Origin: Phaeobacter sp.
GTDB taxonomy: Bacteria > Pseudomonadota > Alphaproteobacteria > Rhodobacterales > Rhodobacteraceae
Assembly (NCBI RefSeq): GCF_022825805.1
Contig: NZ_JAJDWC010000103.1
Location: forward strand, 1-64,000
Length of the DNA stretch: 64,000 bases
Direction: 5' to 3'
The stretch's first letter is position 1. Each line of letters opens with the position of its first letter. Below the pieces are notes generated by a model. That model saw nothing but the letters and a program-made list of their open reading frames with translations, did not search any database and was not told the origin of the DNA. Shown here piece after piece: positions 44,270 through 53,074 of this stretch. A program made the translations under genes and the position numbers.

Positions 44270-44627
44270 ATTGCCCTGCCTGCTTTCAAAATATGTCGGC
44301 ATCATAACCGACGGAGTGTTACTTGAGTCTTAGTGCCGCCACATTTGGGCTGCAAGGGGCGCAACCCGATTTTGCGCAGTGCTGTGATGACCGCGTGATG
44401 GGTGCGGCATTCATCCAACAGTGATTGAGAAAGGGTTAACAAACGGACCGAAAGCAAATGTCGGATCACGTTTGTCATCGACCTTCAGCGCGCTATATGT
44501 AGTGGTCAGGCAAAGTTGTCGAAAAACGGCCTCCGCCGGTCGCAAAATGTTACGTCGTCTGCGCGTTTCAGGTTTAGGTAAAGCAGGTATACCAACCGTT
44601 TCGCAAGTTGCGCCAAAGGGTCCTGCC
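44270..44627. other. 358-bp divergent region between clpP and a GlxA-type regulator
   Basis: Contains the promoters of both genes. A frame from 44421 runs into the regulator but translates to a basic, unconserved leader, and AAAGGG before 44628 marks the true start. I see no RNA gene or repeat here. Confidence 0.5.
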
Positions 44628-45635
44628 ATGACCGATAATTACTTTGTGCAGAAGGGCGCATCCGCCAAACTGACCTTGCCCTTCAACGGCGAGCCGCAAG
44701 AGTTCTATTTTCTTCTGCTGCCAAAGGCGACAATGCTGCCGATCGCGGCCGCGGTCGAACCCCTGCGCATTGCAAACCAGGTGACCAACACCGAGCTTTA
44801 CCGCTGGTATGTGATGACACCAGACGGCCACCCTATTCGCTGTTCGAACGGGATGACCATCACCGCTGATATGCCCATGGGGCCGCTCAACGGTGATGCG
44901 CTCGGCTTTGTCTGCGCTGGTGTGGAGCCCCAACATGCCGCGTCAGATCAGGTGTTGAACTGGCTGCGTCGGGAGCGCCGCTTTGGCCGCACCATTGGCG
45001 GGATCTGCACCGGTGCATTTGCCCTGGCCCAGGCAGGTCTGTTGGGGGATGAGCGGTTTACACTGCATTGGGAAAACCAGCCCGGATTTGTCGAACGGTT
45101 TCCCGATCTTTTGCCCTCGCCCAAGATCTTTGAGATCAGCAACAAACTGATGACCTGCGGTGGCGGCAATGCCGCGACAGACATGATGCTGACGCTGATT
45201 GAACAGCAACATGGCAAACAGCTGGCAATCATCGTCGCTGACATGTGCCTGCATGTGCGCACTGGCGGTCAGACGACACCGCAGAAATCGAACTACGCGG
45301 TGGCCATCGGCAGTCGAAACCAACGCCTTCTCAATGCTTTGCAGCTGATGCAGGAATCGATTGAGGAACCCCTGTCCATAGCGCAACTCTGCGATGAATT
45401 GGATATTTCACGGCGGCAGCTGGAGCGATTGTTCTCACGCTATCTGAACCAAAGCCCCATGCATGTCTATTTCGATATGCGGTTGAGCCACGCCTTCGCC
45501 TTGATGAACGAGACCTCCATGTCCGTGACGGAAATCGCGCTGGCCTCCGGGTTCAACTCTGCAACGCATTTCTCGCGCCAGTTCAAACGGAAATTCGGCG
45601 CCTCGCCACATTTCTTCCGCAAGGGATGGAGCTGA
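44628..45635 (+). CDS. GlxA family transcriptional regulator (DJ-1/PfpI + AraC)
   Basis: A 335-residue regulator. The N-terminal two thirds is a DJ-1/PfpI amidotransferase-like domain (LLLPKATMLPIAAAVEPLRIAN; nucleophile region GGICTGAFALAQAG with Cys near 127). The C-terminal third is an AraC helix-turn-helix pair (ISRRQLERLFSRYLNQSP and ALASGFNSATHFSRQFKRKFG). Relatives such as GbdR and CdhR control glycine betaine, carnitine or choline catabolism. No such genes lie next to it, so the target is unknown. Confidence 0.9.
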   Translation: MTDNYFVQKGASAKLTLPFNGEPQEFYFLLLPKATMLPIAAAVEPLRIANQVTNTELYRWYVMTPDGHPIRCSNGMTITADMPMGPLNGDALGFVCAGVEPQHAASDQVLNWLRRERRFGRTIGGICTGAFALAQAGLLGDERFTLHWENQPGFVERFPDLLPSPKIFEISNKLMTCGGGNAATDMMLTLIEQQHGKQLAIIVADMCLHVRTGGQTTPQKSNYAVAIGSRNQRLLNALQLMQESIEEPLSIAQLCDELDISRRQLERLFSRYLNQSPMHVYFDMRLSHAFALMNETSMSVTEIALASGFNSATHFSRQFKRKFGASPHFFRKGWS

Positions 45636-45687
45636 CCAAAGCGGCATGAAAACCGCGGATCGGGTGGATCAGGCCGCCCTGTGCCCC

Positions 45688-46971
45688 TCAGGGATGCAGA
45701 TCACCCGCAGCCAGAGCCAACCCATCCGCAACCGCTGTCATCGCGTTGTCACAGTGGAATTGCGCCCCTGGAAACATCTGCCGCAACTGATCCTGCAACG
45801 GCTGCATCAGTGCAGAGCCGCCAACCAGAACAACATGGTCAAGGTCGCCCGCCCCAACCCCGGCATCGCGGATCAAATCCTCCAGACAGGCCGTGATCTT
45901 CGCCAGATCATGGTCAAGACTGTCCGCCATCGCCGCATGCGCCAGCGCAACCGACAGCCCCGGTTCCAGCACGCGCAAGTCAATCGCGCCCTGCCCGTCC
46001 GCATCGGGCCCATCTGCAATCGCTTGATTGGTGCGGATCTTCCCGCGTTCCACTGCAAAGGCCAGATCATGACCCAGCTCATCGCTCAACACGCTGACCA
46101 GCCGCGCCAATTTCTTCGGCTCCACCGCATTGGCATAAAGATCCTGTGCCGCGCGGCGACACTCCGCAGAATAGGTGAACGGGATCATCTGCCATGTCGC
46201 CAGATCCTGAAACATCCGGTTTGGCGCGGGCAAACGGGTGTCACCAAACACGCTTTTGATATCTGTTCCCATGCCCAGGAGCGGCATGACATGCTGGATG
46301 CTCAGCTGGCGATCAAAATCCGTCCCGCCAACCCGCACCCCGGCAGAGGCCAAAATGCGCGGCGCGCGATCCTGGTATTGCGGAGCAACAGGTTGCTCAA
46401 AAACGGTAAAATCTGATGTGCCGCCACCGATATCTACTATCACGCCAAACCCCGCCGAGACCGAGGTCGCGCGCAACGCAGCCTCTGGTTCAAACATAAA
46501 CTGCACGTCCTCGAAACCGGCCTGCAGATAACATTCCCGCAGATCTGTTTCGGCCTGGGCATCCCGCTGATCATCGCTGCTGTGGAAGCGAACCGGACGC
46601 CCGGACAGGGCGCGCGTGTACTCTTGTCCGGTGGCGCGCTCTGCCCGCGTTTTAAGCTCTTTCAGAAAGCGCGCGATGATCACGGTGAAATCGATCAACT
46701 CCCCGTTCAGTCGCCGTTTTTCCCTGAGCAGCGACGTGCCCAATAGGCTCTTGAGCGCCCGCATAAACCGGCCCTCATCGCCATTGATCAACGCCCGCGT
46801 TGCGGGGCGGCCGATCTTCATCCGCCGACTGTCGGCATCAAAGAAAACCGCCGTCGGCACAGTCTGTTCGGAAGGCTCCAAATCGATCAACCAGGGACGG
46901 CCATTCACGCTGACCCCTGCCGCGGAGTTGGATGTGCCAAAATCAATACCGAGCGTGGCGTGGGCAACCAT
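45688..46971 (-). CDS. Minimal Hsp70 family protein (YegD-like)
   Basis: A 427-residue protein comprising little more than an actin/Hsp70-type nucleotide-binding fold. Phosphate loop 1 LGIDFGTSNSAAG is near residue 7, phosphate loop 2 VIVDIGGGTSDFTVF near 178, and VVLVGGSALMQPLQDQL near 390. The substrate-binding domain and lid of DnaK are missing, as in E. coli YegD. The physiological role is unclear. ATG 46971 is the family-like start; it is convergent with the GlxA-type gene and divergent from sqrR. Confidence 0.88.
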   Translation of the reverse strand: MVAHATLGIDFGTSNSAAGVSVNGRPWLIDLEPSEQTVPTAVFFDADSRRMKIGRPATRALINGDEGRFMRALKSLLGTSLLREKRRLNGELIDFTVIIARFLKELKTRAERATGQEYTRALSGRPVRFHSSDDQRDAQAETDLRECYLQAGFEDVQFMFEPEAALRATSVSAGFGVIVDIGGGTSDFTVFEQPVAPQYQDRAPRILASAGVRVGGTDFDRQLSIQHVMPLLGMGTDIKSVFGDTRLPAPNRMFQDLATWQMIPFTYSAECRRAAQDLYANAVEPKKLARLVSVLSDELGHDLAFAVERGKIRTNQAIADGPDADGQGAIDLRVLEPGLSVALAHAAMADSLDHDLAKITACLEDLIRDAGVGAGDLDHVVLVGGSALMQPLQDQLRQMFPGAQFHCDNAMTAVADGLALAAGDLHP

Positions 46972-47223
46972 GGCGAACCTCAAGAAAAAATGATGTGAAC
47001 GGCGCGGATAACGCGCGGGTCCCGTCAAAACAAGCGAATTGTTGCAAAAAATGCGCCGTCTTTTGACCTAGACTTATTTTTGCTTGTATTCTTGAGTTAA
47101 CAATTGGAAATCAGTGTAAACCTACAAACTTAATACAGAATTCGTCGCATGACCCGCAGTGGCCTACAGTGAATGGCAAGACAAGCGTAACGATTTTAAT
47201 ACCGAATAGGGAAAACGAACAAA

Positions 47224-47586
47224 ATGGTCCAACCGACGGGGACACCCGGCAGCCCACATATCGAAGAGCCAAAGCCAGAGGACGGCGACTTCGAAGAAAT
47301 GCTGGCCAATGCGCGCGAGGCAGCCGGTTTTCTCAAGGCGATCAGCCATGAAGGTCGGTTGATGATCCTGTGTCATCTGGTGTCCGGAGAAAAATCTGTC
47401 ACCGAGCTCGAGGGCTTGCTGGGCGCGCGCCAAGCCGCCGTCTCGCAACAGCTGTCAAGACTGCGCCAGGATGGTTTGGTGGTGCCACGCCGCGAGGGCA
47501 AAGCGATTTACTACAGTCTTGCCGATGATCGCCCCAAGCGCATTCTGGAGGTGGTTCACGACGTATTTTGCGGGGCGTCGTCGTAG
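47224..47586 (+). CDS. sqrR: SqrR/BigR-type persulfide-responsive ArsR repressor
   Basis: A 120-residue winged-helix repressor. The recognition region is LEGLLGARQAAVSQQLSRLRQDGLV in parts (about 63-86). Two cysteines, Cys50 in RLMILCHLVSGEK and Cys116 in DVFCGASS, are 66 residues apart, the same spacing as Cys41 and Cys107 of Rhodobacter capsulatus SqrR, which form a tetrasulfide bridge with reactive sulfur and release DNA. No metal-binding ArsR box is seen. ATG 47224 has AGGGAAAA upstream. Its expected target, the MBL/YeeE/DUF442 operon, is at 22.6-24.8 kb rather than adjacent. Confidence 0.9.
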   Translation: MVQPTGTPGSPHIEEPKPEDGDFEEMLANAREAAGFLKAISHEGRLMILCHLVSGEKSVTELEGLLGARQAAVSQQLSRLRQDGLVVPRREGKAIYYSLADDRPKRILEVVHDVFCGASS

Positions 47587-47686
47587 GTCTGAAATCGCCT
47601 TGATCTGACTGGCCTGATGGCAACACACACCAATGTGACCGCGCCGATTGATCGACCTGCTTTAGGTTTAGGCTCCGCCAGTCACC

Positions 47687-47761
47687 AGCGGACACTGTCG
47701 AAGGGCAGACTGTAAAGGCGCGCTCCACAAAGGCGCACAGTACAAAAGCGCACACTGTAAA
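47687..47761 (+). repeat. 15-bp period tandem array C, five units
   Basis: The stretch divides into AGCGGACACTGTCGA, AGGGCAGACTGTAAA, GGCGCGCTCCACAAA, GGCGCACAGTACAAA and AGCGCACACTGTAAA without any register slip. It ends nine bases before the DUF302 start codon, and the last A-run continues into AAAGAGG, the probable ribosome binding site. Confidence 0.82.
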
Positions 47762-47770
47762 GAGGCCGTC

Positions 47771-48370
47771 ATGTTCAAACCGTTCCGCCCATTTTTGCAA
47801 CAGATGCAAAACACTGTTCGCACCTTGGGCCGTCCGCGCGTGATGCAGCACCTCCCAGCCCGCGTAGTCGACGACGTCGTTGGACGTATACTCGGCGTCA
47901 CCCTTTGCGCCAGCTTTCTTGCACCGATTGGCAGCCTGGCAACAGCGCAGGCTTTGCCGGACAGACACGGCTGGGTCAGCCATGGCACGCAAAAACCATA
48001 CGCCCAGTTGGTGAGAGATGTCATTGCCGCAACCAAAGCCAACGGATTGCATGTGGTCACCCAAGCCGGACCGACCAAGGCAGCCGCAGCCAGAGGCATC
48101 ACCATACCGGGCAACCGCGTCATCGGCGTGTTCAACAACGATTTCGCCGTCAGATTCCTGTCCCATTCCACACATGCGATGATCGAGGCACCGCTGCGGC
48201 TTTATGTGACGGAAACGGAAAGCGGCACTGGCACGCTGTCCTACAAAACAGCAGCACATGTGTTTGGCCCCTATGCCGACGACGGGGGTGCCGCAGTGTT
48301 GGAGATTGCGGCGGAATTGGACGCACGCCTCAAGGCGATTGCTGAAATGGCAATCTCCTCAGCGCCATAA
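47771..48370 (+). CDS. Exported DUF302 domain protein
   Basis: A 199-residue protein. A long N-terminal region precedes a hydrophobic segment (GRILGVTLCASFLAPIGSLATA, about 37-58), probably a signal peptide or anchor; the remainder is a DUF302 domain (KPYAQLVRDVIAATKANGL and IGVFNNDFAVRFL, then APLRLYVTE). DUF302 has no settled function. AAAGAGG before ATG 47771 is the terminal part of the 15-bp array. A downstream start would give a more usual signal peptide but lacks a clear ribosome site. It is about 185 bp behind the SqrR-type gene in the same direction. Confidence 0.78.
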   Translation: MFKPFRPFLQQMQNTVRTLGRPRVMQHLPARVVDDVVGRILGVTLCASFLAPIGSLATAQALPDRHGWVSHGTQKPYAQLVRDVIAATKANGLHVVTQAGPTKAAAARGITIPGNRVIGVFNNDFAVRFLSHSTHAMIEAPLRLYVTETESGTGTLSYKTAAHVFGPYADDGGAAVLEIAAELDARLKAIAEMAISSAP

Positions 48371-48463
48371 CGCTCACACCCGCGTGAGGCGTCTTGCACT
48401 TTGGCGCGGATCCGGCAAGTTGGCCTCATTCTATCAGCTCTGAACCACGATGAGGTCCTGCCA

Positions 48464-50125
48464 ATGACATCCGAAGATCCCCTTGCGCCAGTGCCAGAAA
48501 CCCTGCGCGCAGCAGATGTCTTGGCCCAGCGGCTTTATGATGCAGGCTGTCGTCACGCCTTTGGCATGCCCGGCGGTGAGGTCCTGACCCTGGTTGATGC
48601 TCTGACCAAAGCAGGCATCGCCTTTCACCTCGCCAAACACGAAAACAGCGCAGGCTTCATGGGCGAAGGCGTCCACCACAGCGATGGTGCCCCCGCAATC
48701 CTTGTTGCGACACTGGGCCCCGGAGCACTGAATGGCGTGAATGTGGTGGCCAATGCCCATCAGGACAGAGTGCCGATGCTGGTGCTGACCGGATGCGTCG
48801 ATGCCGCCGAGGCCGCGAGCTACACCCATCAGGTGCTGGATCATCAGGCCGTGTTTGCCCCGATCACCAAAGCCAGTTACCGCCTCGATGCGAAGGCGGC
48901 AAGCGTGATCGCAGACAAAGCCGTTCGGGTCGCCACCGCCGAACGCAACGGGCCGGTCCATATCGATGTGCCGATTTCTGTTGCCGATGCACCGGCGGGT
49001 GCTGCCCGACCTCAGCTCGCTGCCGCGCGCGATACGCAAGCCGCTCCCCTGGATCTTGCGCAACTGCGAGGTTGGCTGACACAAGCTGAACGTCCGCTAG
49101 CGATCGTTGGTCTGGATGCGGTTGCGCAAAACGCGGGGCCTGAACTGCGCGAATTTCTGGAACGAAACAACATCCCCTTTGTGACCAGCTACAAAGCAAA
49201 GGGGATTTTGCCCGAAAATCACCCGTTGTGTCTGGGTGGTGCCGGATTGTCCCCACTCGCGGACAAGCATTTGCTGCCCTTGGTCGAAGCCTCAGATCTG
49301 ATCTTGGCCCTGGGCTATGACCCCATTGAAATGCGCCCGGGCTGGCGCAACGCGTGGGATTGCAGCCGTCAGCGGGTTGTCGACATCACCGCAGAGGACA
49401 ACACCCATTATATGCACGAGGCCAATCTGACGATTGTTGCAAGCCTCGCCCCCACGCTGCGGGCCCTGACCGTTGGCAGCCAGCTTGCAGATGATCCTGC
49501 AATCATCCCGACACGCTGGGCTGATGGCGAAACGGAACAGGCGCGCAAGGCGCTGGCCAGCGCGTTTTCCGGCGCGCAGGACTGGGGCCCAGCGGCCATC
49601 GTGGAGGAATGTCAGAAGACCCTGCCATCTGATACGCTGGCCACGGCAGACAGCGGCGCACATCGCATTTTGCTCTCGCAGATGTGGCAGTGCGAGGAAC
49701 CTCGTGCTTTGATCCAATCCTCTGGCCTTTGCACCATGGGCTGCGCGGTTCCGATGGCGATTGGCCGCAAGCTCGCCCAGCCAGAGCGCACGGTTGTCAG
49801 CTTTTCCGGCGATGCAGGATTTCTGATGGTCGCGGGTGAACTGTCGACCGCTGCTGAACTCGGGGTTGCGCCGATTTTTGTGGTCTTCGTCGATGCCAGT
49901 CTCGCGCTCATCGATCTGAAACAACGCCAACGCAAACTGGCCAATGCTGGTGTTGATTTCGGCCAGCATGATTTTGCCGCTATGGGCGAGGCTTTTGGTG
50001 GGCATGGCGTACGGGTGCGGAACCGCGCGGAATTGCGCGCCGCCCTGACTGCTGCACAGGCTGCAGATCGTTTCACCGTGATTGCGGCAGAATTTGATCG
50101 GGAGGCGTATGATGGGCTCATCTGA
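48464..50125 (+). CDS. Thiamine-pyrophosphate enzyme, acetolactate synthase-like
   Basis: A 553-residue TPP-dependent decarboxylase or carboligase with the three-domain plan of acetohydroxyacid synthase. The catalytic Glu60 is in AKHENSAGFMGEG. The cofactor motif is unusual: GDAGF instead of GDGxF, and VDAS where most have NN, so a D may replace the Mg-binding Asn. GAGG precedes ATG 48464; the longer frame is unsupported. Its end overlaps a CaiB/BaiF CoA transferase by 17 bases, an arrangement reminiscent of oxalyl-CoA decarboxylase with formyl-CoA transferase, but the sequence is not a clear Oxc. The substrate is unknown. Confidence 0.85.
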   Translation: MTSEDPLAPVPETLRAADVLAQRLYDAGCRHAFGMPGGEVLTLVDALTKAGIAFHLAKHENSAGFMGEGVHHSDGAPAILVATLGPGALNGVNVVANAHQDRVPMLVLTGCVDAAEAASYTHQVLDHQAVFAPITKASYRLDAKAASVIADKAVRVATAERNGPVHIDVPISVADAPAGAARPQLAAARDTQAAPLDLAQLRGWLTQAERPLAIVGLDAVAQNAGPELREFLERNNIPFVTSYKAKGILPENHPLCLGGAGLSPLADKHLLPLVEASDLILALGYDPIEMRPGWRNAWDCSRQRVVDITAEDNTHYMHEANLTIVASLAPTLRALTVGSQLADDPAIIPTRWADGETEQARKALASAFSGAQDWGPAAIVEECQKTLPSDTLATADSGAHRILLSQMWQCEEPRALIQSSGLCTMGCAVPMAIGRKLAQPERTVVSFSGDAGFLMVAGELSTAAELGVAPIFVVFVDASLALIDLKQRQRKLANAGVDFGQHDFAAMGEAFGGHGVRVRNRAELRAALTAAQAADRFTVIAAEFDREAYDGLI

Positions 50126-51311
50126 TCAACTGCCTCACGGTCCCCTCCATGGCATTAAGGTCCTTGATCTTTCTCGTATCCTGGCAGGCCCCACCTGCAC
50201 GCAGCTGCTGGGGGATCTGGGCGCCAGTGTTTTGAAGATTGAAAATCCAAAGACCGGCGGCGACGACACCCGGCAATGGGGACCACCCTATGTGACGGAT
50301 GCGCAGGGCAATCGCTCTGACCTATCGGCCTATTTCATGTCAGCAAACCGCAACAAACGCTCGGTTGAAGTCGACATCACCACAACCGCTGGCCAAGACA
50401 CGATCCGGCAACTGACTGCACAGGCCGATATCCTGCTGGAGAACTTCAAACCCGGCGGATTGACCAAATACGGGCTTGATCACGAAACCCTGCGCGCCGA
50501 GTTTCCGCATCTGATCTATGGCTCGATCTCGGGCTACGGCCAGACCGGCCCCAATGCGCATAAACCTGGCTATGACCTGATGGCGCAGGGCTATGGTGGG
50601 ATCATGTCGCTGACCGGCGAACCAGATGGCCGCCCTATCAAGGTCGGGGTGGGCATCGCGGATGTCATGTGCGGCATGTATGCCTGTGTCGGGTTGCTCG
50701 CGGCCTTGCGACACAAGGAACAGACCGGTGAAGGGCAACATGTTGATATCGCACTGGTTGATGCGCAGATTGCCTGGCTCATCAACGAGGGCGTCGCCAC
50801 ACTGAACACCGGCCAAAACCCAAAGCGTCGTGGCAATGAACACCCCAGCATCGTGCCCTATGGCTTGTATGAAACATCGGATGGTCATGTGATCCTTGCG
50901 GTTGGCAACGATGCGCAGTTTGAACGGTTCCTGTCTTTCCTGCAGCTAGATGGCCTGGCAAAGGATCCCCGATTTGCCACCAACCCTGCGCGACTGGAAC
51001 ATCGCGACGCGCTTGCGGATATCCTTGTTCCAGCGGTGCGCCAGCATTCCACACAGGATGTGATTGCCGCCATGGAAGCGCGCAAAGTGCCCGCAGGGCC
51101 GGTCCAGACGCTGGATCAGGTCTTTGCCAGTGATCAGGTCGCCGCGCGGGATATGACCATCGAAATGATGTCCGAGGCAGGACCCGTGCAGCTACTGGGC
51201 AATCCGTTGAAACTGTCGAGGACCCCGGTCACCTACCGGTTTGCGCCTCCGACCTGTGGCAGCAGCACAGGCGATCTGGACGGCGATGGTGACCCGTTTG
51301 ATGAAAGCTGA
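50109..51311 (+). CDS. CaiB/BaiF family CoA transferase
   Basis: A 400-residue class III CoA transferase that moves CoA between two acids through an aspartyl-CoA thioester. Family marks: LDLSRILAGPTCTQLLGDLGA near the N-terminus, GGDDTRQWGPP, and the catalytic Asp in KPGYDLMAQGYGGIMSLTGEP (about residue 158). GGGAGG lies directly before ATG 50109 (a second ATG follows at 50112). It overlaps the TPP-enzyme gene and is followed by a terminator, so the two form an operon. Substrates cannot be assigned. Confidence 0.92.
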   Translation: MMGSSDQLPHGPLHGIKVLDLSRILAGPTCTQLLGDLGASVLKIENPKTGGDDTRQWGPPYVTDAQGNRSDLSAYFMSANRNKRSVEVDITTTAGQDTIRQLTAQADILLENFKPGGLTKYGLDHETLRAEFPHLIYGSISGYGQTGPNAHKPGYDLMAQGYGGIMSLTGEPDGRPIKVGVGIADVMCGMYACVGLLAALRHKEQTGEGQHVDIALVDAQIAWLINEGVATLNTGQNPKRRGNEHPSIVPYGLYETSDGHVILAVGNDAQFERFLSFLQLDGLAKDPRFATNPARLEHRDALADILVPAVRQHSTQDVIAAMEARKVPAGPVQTLDQVFASDQVAARDMTIEMMSEAGPVQLLGNPLKLSRTPVTYRFAPPTCGSSTGDLDGDGDPFDES

Positions 51312-51365
51312 CCGCACCACCTAGGCGGTCACGCACCCCGCGATTCGATCCAAACAACAGGTGAG

Positions 51366-51390
51366 CTGGCCGTTGATAACGGCCAGTTTT
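51366..51390 (+). terminator. Terminator after the CoA transferase gene
   Basis: CTGGCCGTT pairs perfectly with AACGGCCAG around GAT and is followed by TTTT. Confidence 0.88.
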
Positions 51391-51689
51391 GGACCGGGTT
51401 GTTACAGTCGGGCGCGGACTATCCCACTGAAAAGACGCAAACAACCGGTGGAAAACAGCCGAGTGTTACAGAAACAGGCGAGCATTGGCCCATCGCGTGC
51501 CACTAGGGCTTGCATGCGCGCCCAAAATGCAAGAAATCGCCTGAAATTGTCACAGTTTCCGGCTTGAAACCGCTAAATCACACACGCCACATCACCAAAC
51601 CGCGAGCGGGCGTCGCGAGGCACCATTTCGTGCTTTAACCTGATGCCAAAGCACCCCTGCTTTCGTTTTTGACACGGATCGGACAAACG
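51391..51689. other. Intergenic region before the TPR gene
   Basis: No gene, repeat or RNA that I can recognise. It should contain the promoter of the TPR-opgCGH genes; no clear consensus element is seen. Confidence 0.45.
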
Positions 51690-53054
51690 ATGATGCAAGA
51701 TATTTTTGGCCAGGACACCAGCCTGAAAACCGCGGCAGCCCTGAACGAGTGGAACGGTGTCCAAATGGCTGTATTGGCCCATTCCGCCGCCGCCCCCAAA
51801 CATTTGGGCGCGTTGTTGGAAGCCGAACCGGAGTTTGCGCTGGCGCAGGCGGCCAAGGGGATGTTTGTTTTGCTGCTGGGCCGTGCCGAACTGCTGCCCA
51901 CCGCGCAGGAAGCATATGCCGCAGCCAAACGCTGTGAAGAGGGTGCCCTGCCCCGCGAACGCCACTACATCGCAGCCCTGGAGGCATGGTTGAACGGACG
52001 TCCGACTGCCGCCATCGCAGAGATGGAAGCCGTGCTGGCCGCTCACCCGCAGGACTCCCTTGCGATGAAGATGAGCCACGCGATCCGCTTCATTTTGGGC
52101 GACATCACCGGCATGCGCAGCTCAATTGAAAATGTGCTGCCCAGCTACGATCCTGCTCACAAGGGACGCGGCTACCTGCTGGGCTGTCATGCCTTCGCAT
52201 TGGAAGAAACCGGCGCTTACGACTTGGCCGAGGCCACCGGACGGCAAGCGCTCTGGATGGCGCCTGATGATGCCTGGGGTTTGCATGCGGTCGCCCATGT
52301 GCATGACATGACGGGCAATTCCAAAGCAGGCCTCGAATGGTTGACCGGGCGCGAGGAAGCCTGGGCGCATTGCAACAACTTCCGCTACCATGTGTGGTGG
52401 CACAAAGCGCTTATGCATCTTGATCAGGGCCAAACCGAAGAGGTGCTGGCGCTCTATGATCGCGAAATCCGCCAGGACAAAACCGACGACTACCGCGATA
52501 TTTCCAATGCCACATCGCTGTTGATGCGCCTGGAGCTGGAAGGCGTCTCTATCGGTGATCGCTGGGAAGAACTCGCTGATCTCTGTGCCAATCGCACCGA
52601 AGATGGCTGCCTGATCTTTGCGGATCTGCACTATCTTCTCGCCCTGGTCGGAGACCACCGCAAAACCGACACTGGCAAGCTTGTCCAGCGTATTCATTCT
52701 GATGCACAACGCAATGCAAGCGACAGCGATGACCGCATGGCAACGCCCGGCTGCAATCTTGCGATCGGCCTCGAGGCCTTTGGCGATGGCAACTACGACA
52801 ATGCGTTTTCGCATCTCTCCAAGGGACGCACCAATCTGCAGTTGGCAGGCGGCAGTCACGCCCAACGCGATGTGTTTGAACGGGTCACCATCGATGCCGG
52901 TCTGCGCGCCGGCCGTCTGGACGCGGTCGAGGGAATTTTGAACGAACGCCGCACCCAGCGTGGTGGTGCAGAAGACCGCTTTGCACTCACGCGCCGGGCC
53001 TTGATTTCCGAAGGCCGCGGCCACGCGAGTGCGCAAAGCGTTCCTGCCGAATAA
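51690..53054 (+). CDS. Tetratricopeptide-repeat protein (TTC38-like)
   Basis: A 454-residue soluble helical-repeat protein. Successive 34-residue-type helix pairs run along its length, for example LGALLEAEPEFALAQAAKGMFVLLLGRAELL and the LLGCHAFALEETGAYDLAEATGRQAL segment. The HAVAHVHDMTG-WHKALMHLDQG pattern matches eukaryotic TTC38 and its bacterial relatives. The role is unknown. ATG 51690 is used, with no strong ribosome site; a TTG at 51669 is also open. It lies 20 bp before opgC and may be co-transcribed with the glucan genes. Confidence 0.85.
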   Translation: MMQDIFGQDTSLKTAAALNEWNGVQMAVLAHSAAAPKHLGALLEAEPEFALAQAAKGMFVLLLGRAELLPTAQEAYAAAKRCEEGALPRERHYIAALEAWLNGRPTAAIAEMEAVLAAHPQDSLAMKMSHAIRFILGDITGMRSSIENVLPSYDPAHKGRGYLLGCHAFALEETGAYDLAEATGRQALWMAPDDAWGLHAVAHVHDMTGNSKAGLEWLTGREEAWAHCNNFRYHVWWHKALMHLDQGQTEEVLALYDREIRQDKTDDYRDISNATSLLMRLELEGVSIGDRWEELADLCANRTEDGCLIFADLHYLLALVGDHRKTDTGKLVQRIHSDAQRNASDSDDRMATPGCNLAIGLEAFGDGNYDNAFSHLSKGRTNLQLAGGSHAQRDVFERVTIDAGLRAGRLDAVEGILNERRTQRGGAEDRFALTRRALISEGRGHASAQSVPAE

Positions 53055-53074
53055 AGATAAGGATTACACCAGAC

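Noticed and set aside
44421..44627. Upstream extension of the GlxA-type regulator
   Set aside because: The leader is basic and unconserved; AAAGGG before ATG 44628 marks the start.
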